Part shown: piece after piece, positions 33,951 through 42,141 of the stretch
Layout: every line of letters starts with the position of its first letter
Position numbering within the stretch: position 1 is the first letter of the stretch
Assembly (NCBI GenBank): GCA_902384585.1
Contig: CABMCJ010000004.1
Coordinates: 124,001 to 188,000, forward strand
Origin: Candidatus Anstonella stagnisolia
Lineage (GTDB): Archaea > Micrarchaeota > Micrarchaeia > Anstonellales > Anstonellaceae
Length of the DNA stretch: 64,000 bases
Reading direction: 5' to 3'
Made by a program: the position numbers and the translations under genes
Notes under the pieces: model-generated
The model's database searches: none
What the model was told of the DNA's origin: nothing
What the model saw: only the letters and a program-made list of their open reading frames with translations

Positions 33951-34750
33951 TTCTCATGTATCTGCGGCCTCATGCCCTGCCCGGCATTCACAAGGAAAAT
34001 GTCAAATAATACCTGGCTTGAAGAAAGGCTGCGGAATGTTGAATTCCTATAAGAGCTGAAAGGCGCGTCAAAATAGCCGCTTCTTGCCTCCTGGCCGCCC
34101 CATCGCTCTACGTAGTAAATCCTGTCAGTATTGTCCCCGTCAGCAGCCTGAAATGAAAGGTTGCGGGAGTTGGAGCTTCCCAGCATCTCAAATTTGAACG
34201 AGCCCTGGTTGCGCCCATTCCAGCCATAGCATGAGCTGCTATTGTTAAGGCATTCGTTGACCTGCACTAAAGTCCTATCCTGTTGCGTCGCGCTGTGAGT
34301 GAGCATTACCTGGTCGGGCACCTGAGGGATTGGAGAATACCCCATGGCTGCCCCAATGGTTCCGCCTTCATTCCAATGCATTTTATTCGCATAATAGCAT
34401 CTGGCGCTGGTTGGTTTCACATAAAGGATTCGGACTGTAATGTTTTGCCCGTGCTGCCCGATGTTGGAAATGGCACGGTAATAAAATTCGCTTTTGTTCG
34501 CTGCGTGGTAGACTGCGAATGCATTCTCGCGCGTTGAACTGACTTTTAGGAGCGTTTCATTGCGAATTACCGTAACGTTGCTGCAATTGGTGCTCTGGCT
34601 CCCATCTGAGCCAAAACTGACAACCGCCACGTTGCCGATGCTTTCAGAAGCCACTAAGGAAAACGCAAGCCTGTCATAAACCGGAACCGCAAAAAGCGTT
34701 GCCCAAAGAAGAATGAGCGCAAATGCAATGGCTTGAAGATTTTTCACCAT
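33944..34750 (-). CDS. Secreted or membrane-anchored hypothetical protein
   Basis: 268 residues from MVKNLQAIAF. One N-terminal hydrophobic segment (ALILLWATLFAVPVYDRLAFS) looks like a signal anchor; the rest is a Ser/Asn/Tyr-rich beta-type ectodomain with several NxS/T sites and a Cys pair (NECLNNSSSCYGWNG). No family is recognised. A pilin-like type IV signal is not evident. The ribosome site GGTGG lies directly before the ATG, and the longer upstream frame is non-coding in character. Divergent from PCNA, 113 bases apart. Confidence 0.65.
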   Translation of the reverse strand: MVKNLQAIAFALILLWATLFAVPVYDRLAFSLVASESIGNVAVVSFGSDGSQSTNCSNVTVIRNETLLKVSSTRENAFAVYHAANKSEFYYRAISNIGQHGQNITVRILYVKPTSARCYYANKMHWNEGGTIGAAMGYSPIPQVPDQVMLTHSATQQDRTLVQVNECLNNSSSCYGWNGRNQGSFKFEMLGSSNSRNLSFQAADGDNTDRIYYVERWGGQEARSGYFDAPFSSYRNSTFRSLSSSQVLFDIFLVNAGQGMRPQIHEKD

Positions 34751-34863
34751 ACCACCAGGTAAAATATAACACTGGAAATTTATAAATGCGGCAGATGCTG
34801 CCTTTTCTGAAAGCGATTGCATTAAAAATTTACCATGCATAAGAAAAGCGGGAAGGTGAATTT

Positions 34864-35610
34864 ATGTTCAAGTTCGTAGTCGAAGACGCCAAAAAATGGA
34901 AGAATTCAATTGATGCAATAGTAAACCTCATTGACGAGGGGCAGATAGAGGTTTCAAAGGACGGAATCTCCTTGCGCGCAATGGACACGTCCCAAATCGC
35001 AATGATTAGCTTTTTCATGCCAAGTTCTGCTTTTATGGAATATTCTGTTGAAGGCCTGCACAGGGTGGGCATAAATTTTGATTCCCTTATAAAAATACTT
35101 GCACGCACGAGAGGAAAGGAGCAGCTTGAAATTTCACAGGAGGAAAACAAGCTCGTGCTGCGCTTCATAAGCGGCAAGAGGAAAAGGAGCTTCAAAGTCC
35201 CGATTCTTGAGCTTCCAATGGGCGCGCAAAAAGAGCCCACCATACAGCACACTGCACTCATAAAGATAAACGGCGGGCAGCTAAAGGAAACCCTGCGCGA
35301 TGCCGCGCTCGTTTCCTCGCACATCACACTTGATGCTTCAGAGGCAGGCTTTAACGTGGAAGTGCATGGCGAGCTTGCAGACCTGAAAGTGGAGAGCGAG
35401 AAAACGTCCGAGGAAATACTTGAGCTCACAGTGCAGGCTCCCTCACGCGCAACCTTCCCGCTCCAATACCTTGAGGACATCATTAAAGCGTGCCCGGATT
35501 CCGAGGCGCTTATAATAAACCTTAAGGGCAACGCGCCGGTAAAAATAGAGTACGGCGTGGAGAGCGCAAAAATAGTCTACTACCTTGCTCCGAGAATTGA
35601 TGTGGAGTAA
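34864..35610 (+). CDS. pcn: Sliding clamp, PCNA
   Basis: 248 residues; the homotrimeric ring that tethers PolD, FEN1 and ligase to DNA. Recognised from MFKFVVEDAKKWKNSIDAIV, the ISLRAMDTSQIAMISFFMP loop, EGLHRVGINFDSLIKILAR and the C-terminal SAKIVYYLAPRIDVE. Normal length and a single copy in this window. GGTGAATTT precedes the ATG. Two further copies of its C-terminal coding tail, each with a stop codon, follow the gene (35611-35703). Confidence 0.97.
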   Translation: MFKFVVEDAKKWKNSIDAIVNLIDEGQIEVSKDGISLRAMDTSQIAMISFFMPSSAFMEYSVEGLHRVGINFDSLIKILARTRGKEQLEISQEENKLVLRFISGKRKRSFKVPILELPMGAQKEPTIQHTALIKINGGQLKETLRDAALVSSHITLDASEAGFNVEVHGELADLKVESEKTSEEILELTVQAPSRATFPLQYLEDIIKACPDSEALIINLKGNAPVKIEYGVESAKIVYYLAPRIDVE

Positions 35611-35647
35611 AGCGCAAAACCTTGCGCCAAGGATTGACGTAGAGTAA
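35611..35647 (+). repeat. Second copy of the PCNA tail, LAPRIDVE-stop
   Basis: Directly after the PCNA stop comes AGCGCAAAA, matching the SAK codons, then an 11-base deletion, then codons for LAPRIDVE and TAA. All five base differences in these nine codons are synonymous: GCT/GCG, CCG/CCA, AGA/AGG, GAT/GAC, GTG/GTA. The stop triplet is identical. Confidence 0.9.
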
Positions 35648-35658
35648 AAAGGCTGCGA

Positions 35659-35703
35659 AGCGCAAAAATTCTATTACTTACCGTAAGGATTGAAAGAAAA
35701 TAA
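35659..35703 (+). repeat. Third, more decayed copy of the PCNA tail
   Basis: Fifteen codons read SAKILLLTVRIERK-stop against the true SAKIVYYLAPRIDVE-stop. AGCGCAAAAAT and the AGGATTGA core are kept; other positions have drifted. It also ends with TAA. It lies 9 bases before the end of the convergent flavoprotein gene. Confidence 0.7.
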
Positions 35704-35711
35704 AGAAAAAT

Positions 35712-36938
35712 CTACGCAAAAAGCATCTTCACGTAGAATAGCGGGGATGCAAACTCTTTTTTCGCCTCTTCGCTGCCAAGCATTGCTGAGAGCGTCTCTC
35801 GTACCTTCTCAGACTTGTGCGCTTTCCCTATTATGAAGTTCAAGAGCCATTCCTGCCTTCCGAGCTTTTGGAGCATGTAGCTTGTCTGCAATTCAGGCTT
35901 GAGCGCGGCTTCCATTTCAACCTGGTATTGCGAGAGGTACTCTTCCGAGAAATTGTTCTCCTTGAGCGCGCCTGCGATTATTTTTGCAGCTATTTTTGCG
36001 CTCGTGGTTGCATTCCCTACGCCTTCCCCGGAAAACGGGTCCACAAGGGAAGCGGAATCCCCTACAAGCACCCATCCGTTCCCGTGCGATTTGCGTATTT
36101 TTGAGCCAAACGGCAGGGTCCAGGATTGCACAGGCGAAACCCTTTTGGAATTCGCAAAGCGCGGGGCGAAAATCTTGTTTTCCTTTATGATTTTCTCAAG
36201 CAGCAGGGGCAGGTTCATTTTTTTCTCCTGCACGTCCTTCATGAGTATGCCAAGCCCGACGTTTGCCTTCCCTTCGCCGATTGGGAAAATCCAGAAATAC
36301 CCTGGCATTGCCTCCTTTACAAAATGTATCTCTATGTTGTTTGTCATGCCCTCTATGCCCTCGTAATATGCGCGAAGCGCAATGCATGCGTGCTCGGGCG
36401 GAAGCGCGCCCTGCCCTGCCTTGTTTGCGACTATTGAGCCCACTCCGTCAGCGCCCACAATCATTTTTGCGCGGTATTCCTCATCCTTGCCGCTCACGGT
36501 GTCCCTTCCCTTCACCCCCACCGCGTACCCGTCCTCAAAGATAACGTCGCTCACGGCAAACCCTTCCTTTACTTTTGCGTATTTCTTTGCATTCTGGAAA
36601 AGTATGTTGTCGGTTGCAATGCGCGGAAGCGTGTAGCCGGGAGGCCTGCCTTTTTCCTTTGCGGCTGCAAACGGGATTTCCACTATCTCACCGTTTGTGC
36701 CTGAAAATGCAACGCCGAAAATAGAACCGTGCCTTGGGTCTTTGCGTATTTCCTCCTCAAGCCCGAATTCCTTTATGACGTTCATGGACTTGCCGCTCAC
36801 GGCATCCCCGCAAATCTTGTCGCGCGGGAACTTTGCCTTGTCCAAAAGCAGCACGCTAAAGCCCGACCTTCCAAGGTATGCTGCTGCCGTTGAACCGCCG
36901 GGTCCGGCGCCTACTACTATAACGTCATAAGATTCCAT
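35712..36938 (-). CDS. Geranylgeranyl-reductase-family flavoprotein
   Basis: 408 residues from MESYDVIVVGAG. FAD-binding Rossmann motif VVGAGPGGSTAAAYLGRSG at residue 6, the PxxKxCGDAVSG segment typical of archaeal geranylgeranyl reductases, the GADGVGSIV motif near 155, and LVGDSASLVDPFSGEGVGNA near 285. The family saturates the isoprenoid chains of archaeal lipids, so membrane-lipid reduction is the likely role. Related digeranylgeranylglycerophospholipid reductases and other FAD oxidoreductases cannot be separated by eye. AGGAGGTTTTCAC precedes the ATG. Monocistronic. Confidence 0.85.
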   Translation of the reverse strand: MESYDVIVVGAGPGGSTAAAYLGRSGFSVLLLDKAKFPRDKICGDAVSGKSMNVIKEFGLEEEIRKDPRHGSIFGVAFSGTNGEIVEIPFAAAKEKGRPPGYTLPRIATDNILFQNAKKYAKVKEGFAVSDVIFEDGYAVGVKGRDTVSGKDEEYRAKMIVGADGVGSIVANKAGQGALPPEHACIALRAYYEGIEGMTNNIEIHFVKEAMPGYFWIFPIGEGKANVGLGILMKDVQEKKMNLPLLLEKIIKENKIFAPRFANSKRVSPVQSWTLPFGSKIRKSHGNGWVLVGDSASLVDPFSGEGVGNATTSAKIAAKIIAGALKENNFSEEYLSQYQVEMEAALKPELQTSYMLQKLGRQEWLLNFIIGKAHKSEKVRETLSAMLGSEEAKKEFASPLFYVKMLFA

Positions 36939-37019
36939 GTGAAAACCTCCTGATAAATAGGAAATGGGTGGCACTTTTATTGTCCGCATATATATTAAAA
37001 CTTTTCCCTGCATAAGTAA

Positions 37020-37123
37020 TCTACTAACCTTAAGGTAAAATCTGCAGGATGCATTGCATACGCTGATTTTCCCGCCAGGCGGGCATAGTTCCGCCGTCAC
37101 TGCTATGAGCAGGAGGGATTACA
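37020..37123 (+). promoter_or_regulatory. Leader of the L1-L10-L12 operon with hairpins
   Basis: The leader before L1 contains CCGC-CAG-GCGG (around 37072-37082) and CTGCT-ATG-AGCAG (about 37100-37112), the second directly before an AGGAGGGAT ribosome site. In archaea L1 commonly represses its own operon by binding a leader or early-coding hairpin that mimics 23S rRNA. These hairpins are candidates; I could not confirm the L1-binding consensus. Confidence 0.4.
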
Positions 37124-37780
37124 ATGGACAGGAAAACAATAATCACGGCACTAAACAAGGCGCTCGAAGACAAGGGAAAGCGCAAATTTGCACAATCCGT
37201 AGAGTTCATAATAAATTTCCGCGGAATAAACTTCTCCAAGCCTGAGAACCGCCTTAACCTCGACATCATACTTCCAAAAGGAAAGGGGAAAGAGCAGAAA
37301 GTCGCTGTTTTTGCAGACGGGCAGATTGCACTTGAGGCAAAGAATGCAGGCATCGCACCCTCGGACATAATTGATGCTGCGGGCATTGCAAAGCTTGTTG
37401 CTGACAAGGGAAAACTTTCGCTCATGGCAAAGGAATACGAATTCCTTGCACAGCCCTCGCTCATGATGGCGGTGGGTAAATCCCTAGGGCAGAGGCTGGG
37501 CTCAAAGGGAAAGCTTCCAAAACCAATCGCAGGCATAAGCACAATAGAAGCAATAAAGCAGGCAAAGAACCGCGTGCGCCTTACTTCAAGGGGCAAATAT
37601 CTCCCTGTAGTGCAGTGCAAGATAGGAAGCGAGAACATGAGCGTGGACGAGCTTGCGGACAACTTCGAGTTCACGTACGACAAGGTAAAGGCACAGACAA
37701 CAGAGCCTGCAATAAAATCCGTTTATGTGAAGCTTAGCATGGGAAAAACAGTGAAGGTGGAGGCTGCCAAGACAGCTTAA
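37124..37780 (+). CDS. rpl1: Ribosomal protein L1 (uL1)
   Basis: 218 residues. Forms the mobile L1 stalk that controls E-site tRNA release, and in archaea is often an operon autorepressor. Recognised from FIINFRGINFSKPENRLNLD, LPKGKGKEQKVAVFADGQIA, MMAVGKSLGQRLGSKGKLPK and the C-terminal SVYVKLSMGKTVKVE. First gene of the stalk operon; L10 follows in 27 bases. Confidence 0.97.
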   Translation: MDRKTIITALNKALEDKGKRKFAQSVEFIINFRGINFSKPENRLNLDIILPKGKGKEQKVAVFADGQIALEAKNAGIAPSDIIDAAGIAKLVADKGKLSLMAKEYEFLAQPSLMMAVGKSLGQRLGSKGKLPKPIAGISTIEAIKQAKNRVRLTSRGKYLPVVQCKIGSENMSVDELADNFEFTYDKVKAQTTEPAIKSVYVKLSMGKTVKVEAAKTA

Positions 37781-37807
37781 TTGGATGCATAAAAACCGGT
37801 GATATTC

Positions 37808-38704
37808 ATGACTAGAAAAAAACCAGGGCAAAAGGCAGGCAAAAGGACAAGCGCTGCAATCTCAAAAAAAGAGGCGCAAGTGAAACAGCTTGTGCAGCAG
37901 ATTGAGAACAAGCCAGTAATTGCGGCAGTGGACGTCAGGGGGCTCCCAGACCGCCTTTTGCAGGCTGCGCGCAAGAAGCTGCGCGGCAAGGCAGACTTCG
38001 TGGTTGCAAAGAACAGCGTAATAAAGAAGGCGCTTGAGGGCTCAAAAAAAGCCTCAATACTTTCTGCGGAGATAAAATCGCCAACAGCCCTTGTGCTTTC
38101 AGACATGACTCCTTACGAGCTTTTCAGTTTCTTCAAGAAAAACAAGAGCAACGTTGCTGCAAAGCCAGGGCAATTCGCGCCCTTTGACATCATAGTGCAC
38201 GAGGGCGAAACAGACCTTCCGCCAGGCCCGGCTCTCTCCGAGCTTAAGTCTGCTGGCATAAACGCGCAGATAAAGGGCGGCAAAATCGTAGTTGCAAAGG
38301 ACTCGATAGTCGCAAAGAGCGGCGCAAAAATTTCAGACGCAGTGTGCAAAGCGCTTTCAAAACTCAACGTATTCCCATTTGAGGCAAGGCTCAACATGGT
38401 GGCAGCTGTTGAGGGCGGAAAAGTGTACGGCGCAACTGTTCTTGACATTGACGAAGCGCAGCTTTTCGCAGACCTGCAAAGCTGCCTTGCGCAGTCCTTT
38501 AATGTCTCATATAACTGCTCATACCCGACAAGCCAGAACATAGACGCGCTCCTCAAGGACGCGTTCTCACAGGGAAGGAACCTGGCAATAAACGGAGGGG
38601 TATACTCGGACGCTTCTGCCGAGTTGCTTCTAACCCAAGCCGTGCTACTGGGGGAAACCCTCGGCAGCAAAGTCGGAACACTTGAGAATAAAACACAAGC
38701 TTAG
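37808..38704 (+). CDS. rpl10: Ribosomal protein L10 (uL10, P0)
   Basis: 298 residues; the base of the ribosomal stalk, carrying L12 dimers. The N-terminal rRNA-binding domain has AAVDVRGLPDRLLQAARKKL and FVVAKNSVIKKALEG, then the archaeal/eukaryotic insertion domain (AKPGQFAPFDIIVHEGETDL). The L12-binding helical region (LTQAVLLGETLGSKVGTLE) ends the protein. The usual acidic C-terminal tail with the FG motif, kept in many archaeal P0 proteins, is missing: the protein stops at LENKTQA. Start chosen as MTRKKPG, after GGTGATATTC. Confidence 0.95.
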   Translation: MTRKKPGQKAGKRTSAAISKKEAQVKQLVQQIENKPVIAAVDVRGLPDRLLQAARKKLRGKADFVVAKNSVIKKALEGSKKASILSAEIKSPTALVLSDMTPYELFSFFKKNKSNVAAKPGQFAPFDIIVHEGETDLPPGPALSELKSAGINAQIKGGKIVVAKDSIVAKSGAKISDAVCKALSKLNVFPFEARLNMVAAVEGGKVYGATVLDIDEAQLFADLQSCLAQSFNVSYNCSYPTSQNIDALLKDAFSQGRNLAINGGVYSDASAELLLTQAVLLGETLGSKVGTLENKTQA

Positions 38705-38715
38705 GAGGTTATGTT

Positions 38716-39024
38716 ATGAAAATAGACCCATATCTGCACGCGGTATTGCTCTTACAAGGAGCAGGCAAAGAGCTTTCTGCAGCCCACATTGAGGGCGTGC
38801 TAAAAGCAGCAGGCGTAACGCCGGACGAGGCAAAGGCGAAAGTACTTGCCGAGGCCGTAAAGGGCGTGAGCTTTGAAGAGCTCCTGAAGGCAGCCGCAAT
38901 GCCTGTTGCAGCAGCAGCCGTTGCAGCACCCGCAGCAGGCGAAAAGAAGGAAGAGAAGAAGCCTGAGGACAATGCAAAGAAGGAAGAGGCGGCAGCAGAA
39001 GGCCTTGCATCTCTCTTTGGATAA
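38716..39024 (+). CDS. rpl12: Ribosomal protein L12 (P1)
   Basis: 102 residues; stalk protein that recruits translational GTPases. The N-terminal dimerisation helices (MKIDPYLHAVLLLQGAGKEL), the Ala-rich hinge and the charged C terminus ending GLASLFG are typical of archaeal P1. It starts 11 bases after L10 with AGGAGGT in between. A long oligo-T terminator follows. Confidence 0.97.
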   Translation: MKIDPYLHAVLLLQGAGKELSAAHIEGVLKAAGVTPDEAKAKVLAEAVKGVSFEELLKAAAMPVAAAAVAAPAAGEKKEEKKPEDNAKKEEAAAEGLASLFG

Positions 39025-39028
39025 GTTC

Positions 39029-39062
39029 TCTAATTTTTTATTTTTCTTTTTATTTTTAATTT
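39029..39062 (+). terminator. Oligo-T terminator of the stalk operon
   Basis: Four T runs of five or six in 34 bases stand right after the L12 stop, the usual archaeal intrinsic termination signal. Confidence 0.7.
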
Positions 39063-39095
39063 CAAGTAGTGTGAGCTAGTTTTGTGGGAGGGTTG

Positions 39096-39128
39096 GGCAG
39101 CAGGGTTTGAGGCCAAAAAACTGCTGCC
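39096..39128. repeat. Inverted repeat GGCAGCAG / CTGCTGCC
   Basis: A perfect 8-base inverted repeat with a 17-base loop lies between L12 and the minus-strand small gene. It may form a hairpin at the 3' end of the small gene's transcript. Confidence 0.45.
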
Positions 39129-39139
39129 ATAAGAATAAA

Positions 39140-39322
39140 CTAGAAACAGATTCCTGCAACGTCCAGCTCCTCTATCATGTGCCTCTTGGAGCTAATGTCC
39201 GTTGTCTGCAACATTGTCCTTCCAGTGCTCCTTGAAACAACGGCATCCATGCCGAAGCCGCGCAGCTTTTCAATCACGAACTGCACTTCTTCAAAGCTTG
39301 AGTTTGCGATGTCTATTTTCAT
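39140..39322 (-). CDS. Small hypothetical protein, 60 residues
   Basis: 60 residues from MKIDIANSSFEEV, beta-alpha-beta in feel: a strand, a long helix (FEEVQFVIEKLRGFGMDAVV), then beta strands and HMIEELDVAGICF. No family recognised. The palindromic TATA box GCTTTATAAAGC at 39353-39364 lies 31-42 bases before the start, which implies leaderless or nearly leaderless initiation at this ATG. Confidence 0.6.
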   Translation of the reverse strand: MKIDIANSSFEEVQFVIEKLRGFGMDAVVSRSTGRTMLQTTDISSKRHMIEELDVAGICF

Positions 39323-39465
39323 TCCAATCACCAAAAGAAGCTGCTCAAAATAGGCTTTATAAAGCTTGGAAGGGGTAACTTTCCAGTGGGTTTTACCTCG
39401 TATTTATAACAGAAACACAATCTTTTTATTCATGTTCATCCCAATTAGGCAACAGAGGTGGAGAT

Positions 39466-39981
39466 ATGGCGGCTGCAAATCCAATTGTAACGGCAATCCC
39501 AAAGCAAAAAGGCATAGACATAAGCTGGAAGAGCAGGCTTCCGCACGCCCCAAAGCTTGAAACCTCCTTGGTGGAAGCAAGCAAAAAATTCATTGATGCG
39601 TGCAAGAAAGGCGACCGCGCAACAGCAGAGGAAGCGCTTAGCGAGGGCGCGGACAAGAACGCAACTGGGGAGTTTGACAGGTGCGGCCTTATCTGGGCAA
39701 TTATAAACCGCCATGAGGATTTTGCGATGTGGCTCATGGCATACAAGAGGGTGGACGTTAATTCAAAGGACTGCACAGGAAACGATGCGCTCAGCTATTG
39801 CGCGGATTTGAACATGGAACTGGCTGCAACTACGGCGATTTCGCATGGCGGCGACGTCTTTTCAAAAAACAACGTAGGATTTACTGCAGAAATGCGCGCC
39901 CGCACGCGCGGCTACAAGAGAATGGAGGATATGCTGAAAGGCAATGCTGTTTACCGGAATGTGACTGAGGGGCAGATGTAA
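39466..39981 (+). CDS. Ankyrin-repeat-like protein
   Basis: 171 residues. Ankyrin-type units are visible as FIDACKKGDRATAEEALSEG-ADKNA, then CGLIWAIINRHEDFAMWLM, and ALSYCADLNMELAATTAISHGG-DV, about three repeats preceded by a 30-residue extension. Such repeats bind proteins. No signal peptide. GGTGGAGAT precedes the ATG, and a TATA box (TTTATAAC) is at about 39403. Monocistronic. Confidence 0.7.
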   Translation: MAAANPIVTAIPKQKGIDISWKSRLPHAPKLETSLVEASKKFIDACKKGDRATAEEALSEGADKNATGEFDRCGLIWAIINRHEDFAMWLMAYKRVDVNSKDCTGNDALSYCADLNMELAATTAISHGGDVFSKNNVGFTAEMRARTRGYKRMEDMLKGNAVYRNVTEGQM

Positions 39982-40020
39982 ATAAGCTGGCTTTTTATTC
40001 TCCGCACCTATATTTCTCCC

Positions 40021-40794
40021 ATGGCATCCTGCCTTGAAATCGCAAAAAAAGCTGCCTATGAAGGCGGCATGATAGCAAAGCGCAGCTTTTGCAATGTAAA
40101 AATACACAATAAAACCGAAAAGGATTTGGTGACAAGCGCGGACCTTGCGGCAGAGAAGAAAATCCTCCAAATTATTCGCAAAGCCTTCCCGCAACACGGC
40201 ATTTTTTCCGAGGAATTTGGAAAGGAAAATTACGGACGGGAAAATACATGGATAATAGACCCTATTGACGGCACGAACAACTTTGCATTCGGAATCCCGC
40301 TTTACGGCTGCTCTGTCGCATTTGCAAGGAAAGGCGTTGTGCAGGCAGGCGCAGTGTATTTGCCCGAGCTAAAAGAGCTTTACTGGGCAGAGAAAGGCAA
40401 AGGCGCATTTTGCAATGGGAAAAGAATACACGTTTCAAAAAGGCAGCCCTTTGCAAAAAGCCTTATTTTGATGGACGCATGCTTTCACCACGGGGAAAAA
40501 AACTACGTGCCGCTCGTGGACGTTTTTGCAGCACGCGCCTTGGGGATGCGCAATTTGGGCGCCGCCGTATACCACATACTCTGGTGTGCAAACGGGAAAG
40601 CGGACTGCTCGGTGGAATTCCTCCTGCAGCCCTATGATTTTGCAGCCGCGGCTCTTATACTTGAAGAGGCAGGAGGCAGAGTGAGCGACCTTGAGGGAAA
40701 GAAATATTCGCTTGAAACAAAAGCGCTCGTATTTTCAAACAATCTTGTGCACGAAGAGATATTGGGGATGGTTAGGGAAATCCGGCTGCAATGA
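40021..40794 (+). CDS. Inositol monophosphatase family protein
   Basis: 257 residues. Metal-dependent phosphatase with the E of HGIFSEEFG, the WIIDPIDGTNNFAFGIPLYG motif near residue 78 (DPxDGT metal ligands) and the C-terminal QPYDFAAAALILEEAGGRV. Substrates in archaea include inositol phosphate and fructose-1,6-bisphosphate; the protein could do either. A leaderless start is suggested by a TATA-like CTTTTTATTC 20-30 bases upstream. The end overlaps the convergent Maf gene by 23 bases. Confidence 0.88.
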   Translation: MASCLEIAKKAAYEGGMIAKRSFCNVKIHNKTEKDLVTSADLAAEKKILQIIRKAFPQHGIFSEEFGKENYGRENTWIIDPIDGTNNFAFGIPLYGCSVAFARKGVVQAGAVYLPELKELYWAEKGKGAFCNGKRIHVSKRQPFAKSLILMDACFHHGEKNYVPLVDVFAARALGMRNLGAAVYHILWCANGKADCSVEFLLQPYDFAAAALILEEAGGRVSDLEGKKYSLETKALVFSNNLVHEEILGMVREIRLQ

Positions 40795-41344
40795 GCTCTT
40801 TTTTCAATCTCTTTATTGGCAATCCCTGTATGCATGCGCTCTCGCCGCTTATTTTCTTTACGAATTTCTTCCCTTTCCCTTCAACTGCGATGCATCCGCC
40901 CTTGCGGAGGGGCTCGCCTGTTTTTATGTACCAATTGATATCTGAGGCAGACAGCTTGCGCATGAGGAATAAAGCGCTTGAGACAAAAGAGGCTTTTTTC
41001 CTTACAGTTTTACTGCCTTCTTTGAGAATTATGCAAACACCCGTATGCGCAGTGCATTTTTTGCCTGAGATGAATTTCAAGGAGGCGCGCGCGACTTTTT
41101 TGCTGCCTGTTTTTCGCATAACTTTTCCCTTGCAAACAATAATCGTATCCGAGCCGATAACTAGCGCAGATTTGAACTTCTTTGCAACGCTCTCCGCTTT
41201 CTTTTCTGCAAGCCTTTTTGCGCACAAAGAGTACGGTTTTGAAAGTTTCTCGGCAACTTTCGGCTTAACGCACTCGAATTTCCTGAAAACCTTTTTCAAA
41301 AGCTTTTTCCGGCTTTTTGACGAGCTTGCGAGTATTATTCTCAT
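40772..41344 (-). CDS. maf: Maf-like nucleotide pyrophosphatase
   Basis: 190 residues. Hydrolyses modified or canonical NTPs to the monophosphate. The N-terminal ILASSSKSRKKLLKK motif is the Maf signature; LVIGSDTIIVCKGKVMRK and a DINWYIKTGEPLRKGG segment complete the active site. It follows the methyltransferase with a 4-base ATGA overlap, so the two are co-translated. Archaeal Maf proteins are uncommon but known. Confidence 0.85.
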   Translation of the reverse strand: MRIILASSSKSRKKLLKKVFRKFECVKPKVAEKLSKPYSLCAKRLAEKKAESVAKKFKSALVIGSDTIIVCKGKVMRKTGSKKVARASLKFISGKKCTAHTGVCIILKEGSKTVRKKASFVSSALFLMRKLSASDINWYIKTGEPLRKGGCIAVEGKGKKFVKKISGESACIQGLPIKRLKKELIAAGFP

Positions 41345-42132
41345 AATTTTCTACCCGACAGTACAAAGAAGGTCTTTCTTTTTAAAAGCCAATTCAATTG
41401 CTCGAGCTTGCGGCTTCCAAATCCGGGTTTGCATGCAGGATGGCACCCAATCGGCTCAATCCCATTTTCTCTAAACCATTCCAAAACTTCCCCAACAGTA
41501 TGATAGCTTTCATATGGATGCGCATATTTGTCCGCAACGTACGCTTCCTCTACCCCTGCGCGCAACTTTCTCCCATAAATGTGTTTCTCAATGTATTCCA
41601 TGCGCTCTTTTGGGTTTTTTCCCGCAAAAAGCGCGATTTGAGCCCGATGCAGGCGGTGGAAAAGCCTTCCGCTCTTGCTGTACAAGCCAATCGTAATTAT
41701 TCCGCCTTTTTTTAGCATTTTCACAATATTGCAAAATCCTTTTTTGGGATTTTCCGTGTGGTGCAACACGCCAAGTGAGTATATGTAGTCAAATTTTTTC
41801 TTTGCATCAAAGGAAAGGACATCCGCATTTGAAAAAGAAACTGCAACTTTGAATTTTTTCGCAAGCGCACGCCCGTGAGAAAGAGACGCATCCGAAATGT
41901 CCACGCCGCTCACATTTGCACTGTGCAGCGCAAAATAAACGCATTTTTCCCCTGTCCCGCAGCCTGCCTCAAGAACATTTTTTCCTGCAAAATAAGCCGC
42001 ATCCTTCCCAGTAGTTGCAAGTATTTCCTTCATCACATTCCCGTGCATTTTGGAAAGCAAATCCTCCTTTGTCTTTATCGGAAGCTGCGGATATGGGTAG
42101 GCTTCATAAAAATTCTTCACATCTTGGCGCAT
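41341..42132 (-). CDS. SAM-dependent methyltransferase
   Basis: 263 residues. Class I methyltransferase with the SAM-binding VLEAGCGTGEKCVYFALHSA near residue 49, the acidic GVDISDASL and the YSLGVLHHTENPKKGF motif typical of ubiE/UbiG-like enzymes. Substrate unknown. The C-terminal third (HPYESYHTVGEVLEWFRENG) is found in small-molecule methyltransferases. In an operon with the GTPase upstream (9 bases) and Maf downstream. Confidence 0.85.
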   Translation of the reverse strand: MRQDVKNFYEAYPYPQLPIKTKEDLLSKMHGNVMKEILATTGKDAAYFAGKNVLEAGCGTGEKCVYFALHSANVSGVDISDASLSHGRALAKKFKVAVSFSNADVLSFDAKKKFDYIYSLGVLHHTENPKKGFCNIVKMLKKGGIITIGLYSKSGRLFHRLHRAQIALFAGKNPKERMEYIEKHIYGRKLRAGVEEAYVADKYAHPYESYHTVGEVLEWFRENGIEPIGCHPACKPGFGSRKLEQLNWLLKRKTFFVLSGRKL

Positions 42133-42141
42133 AGTTGCCCC

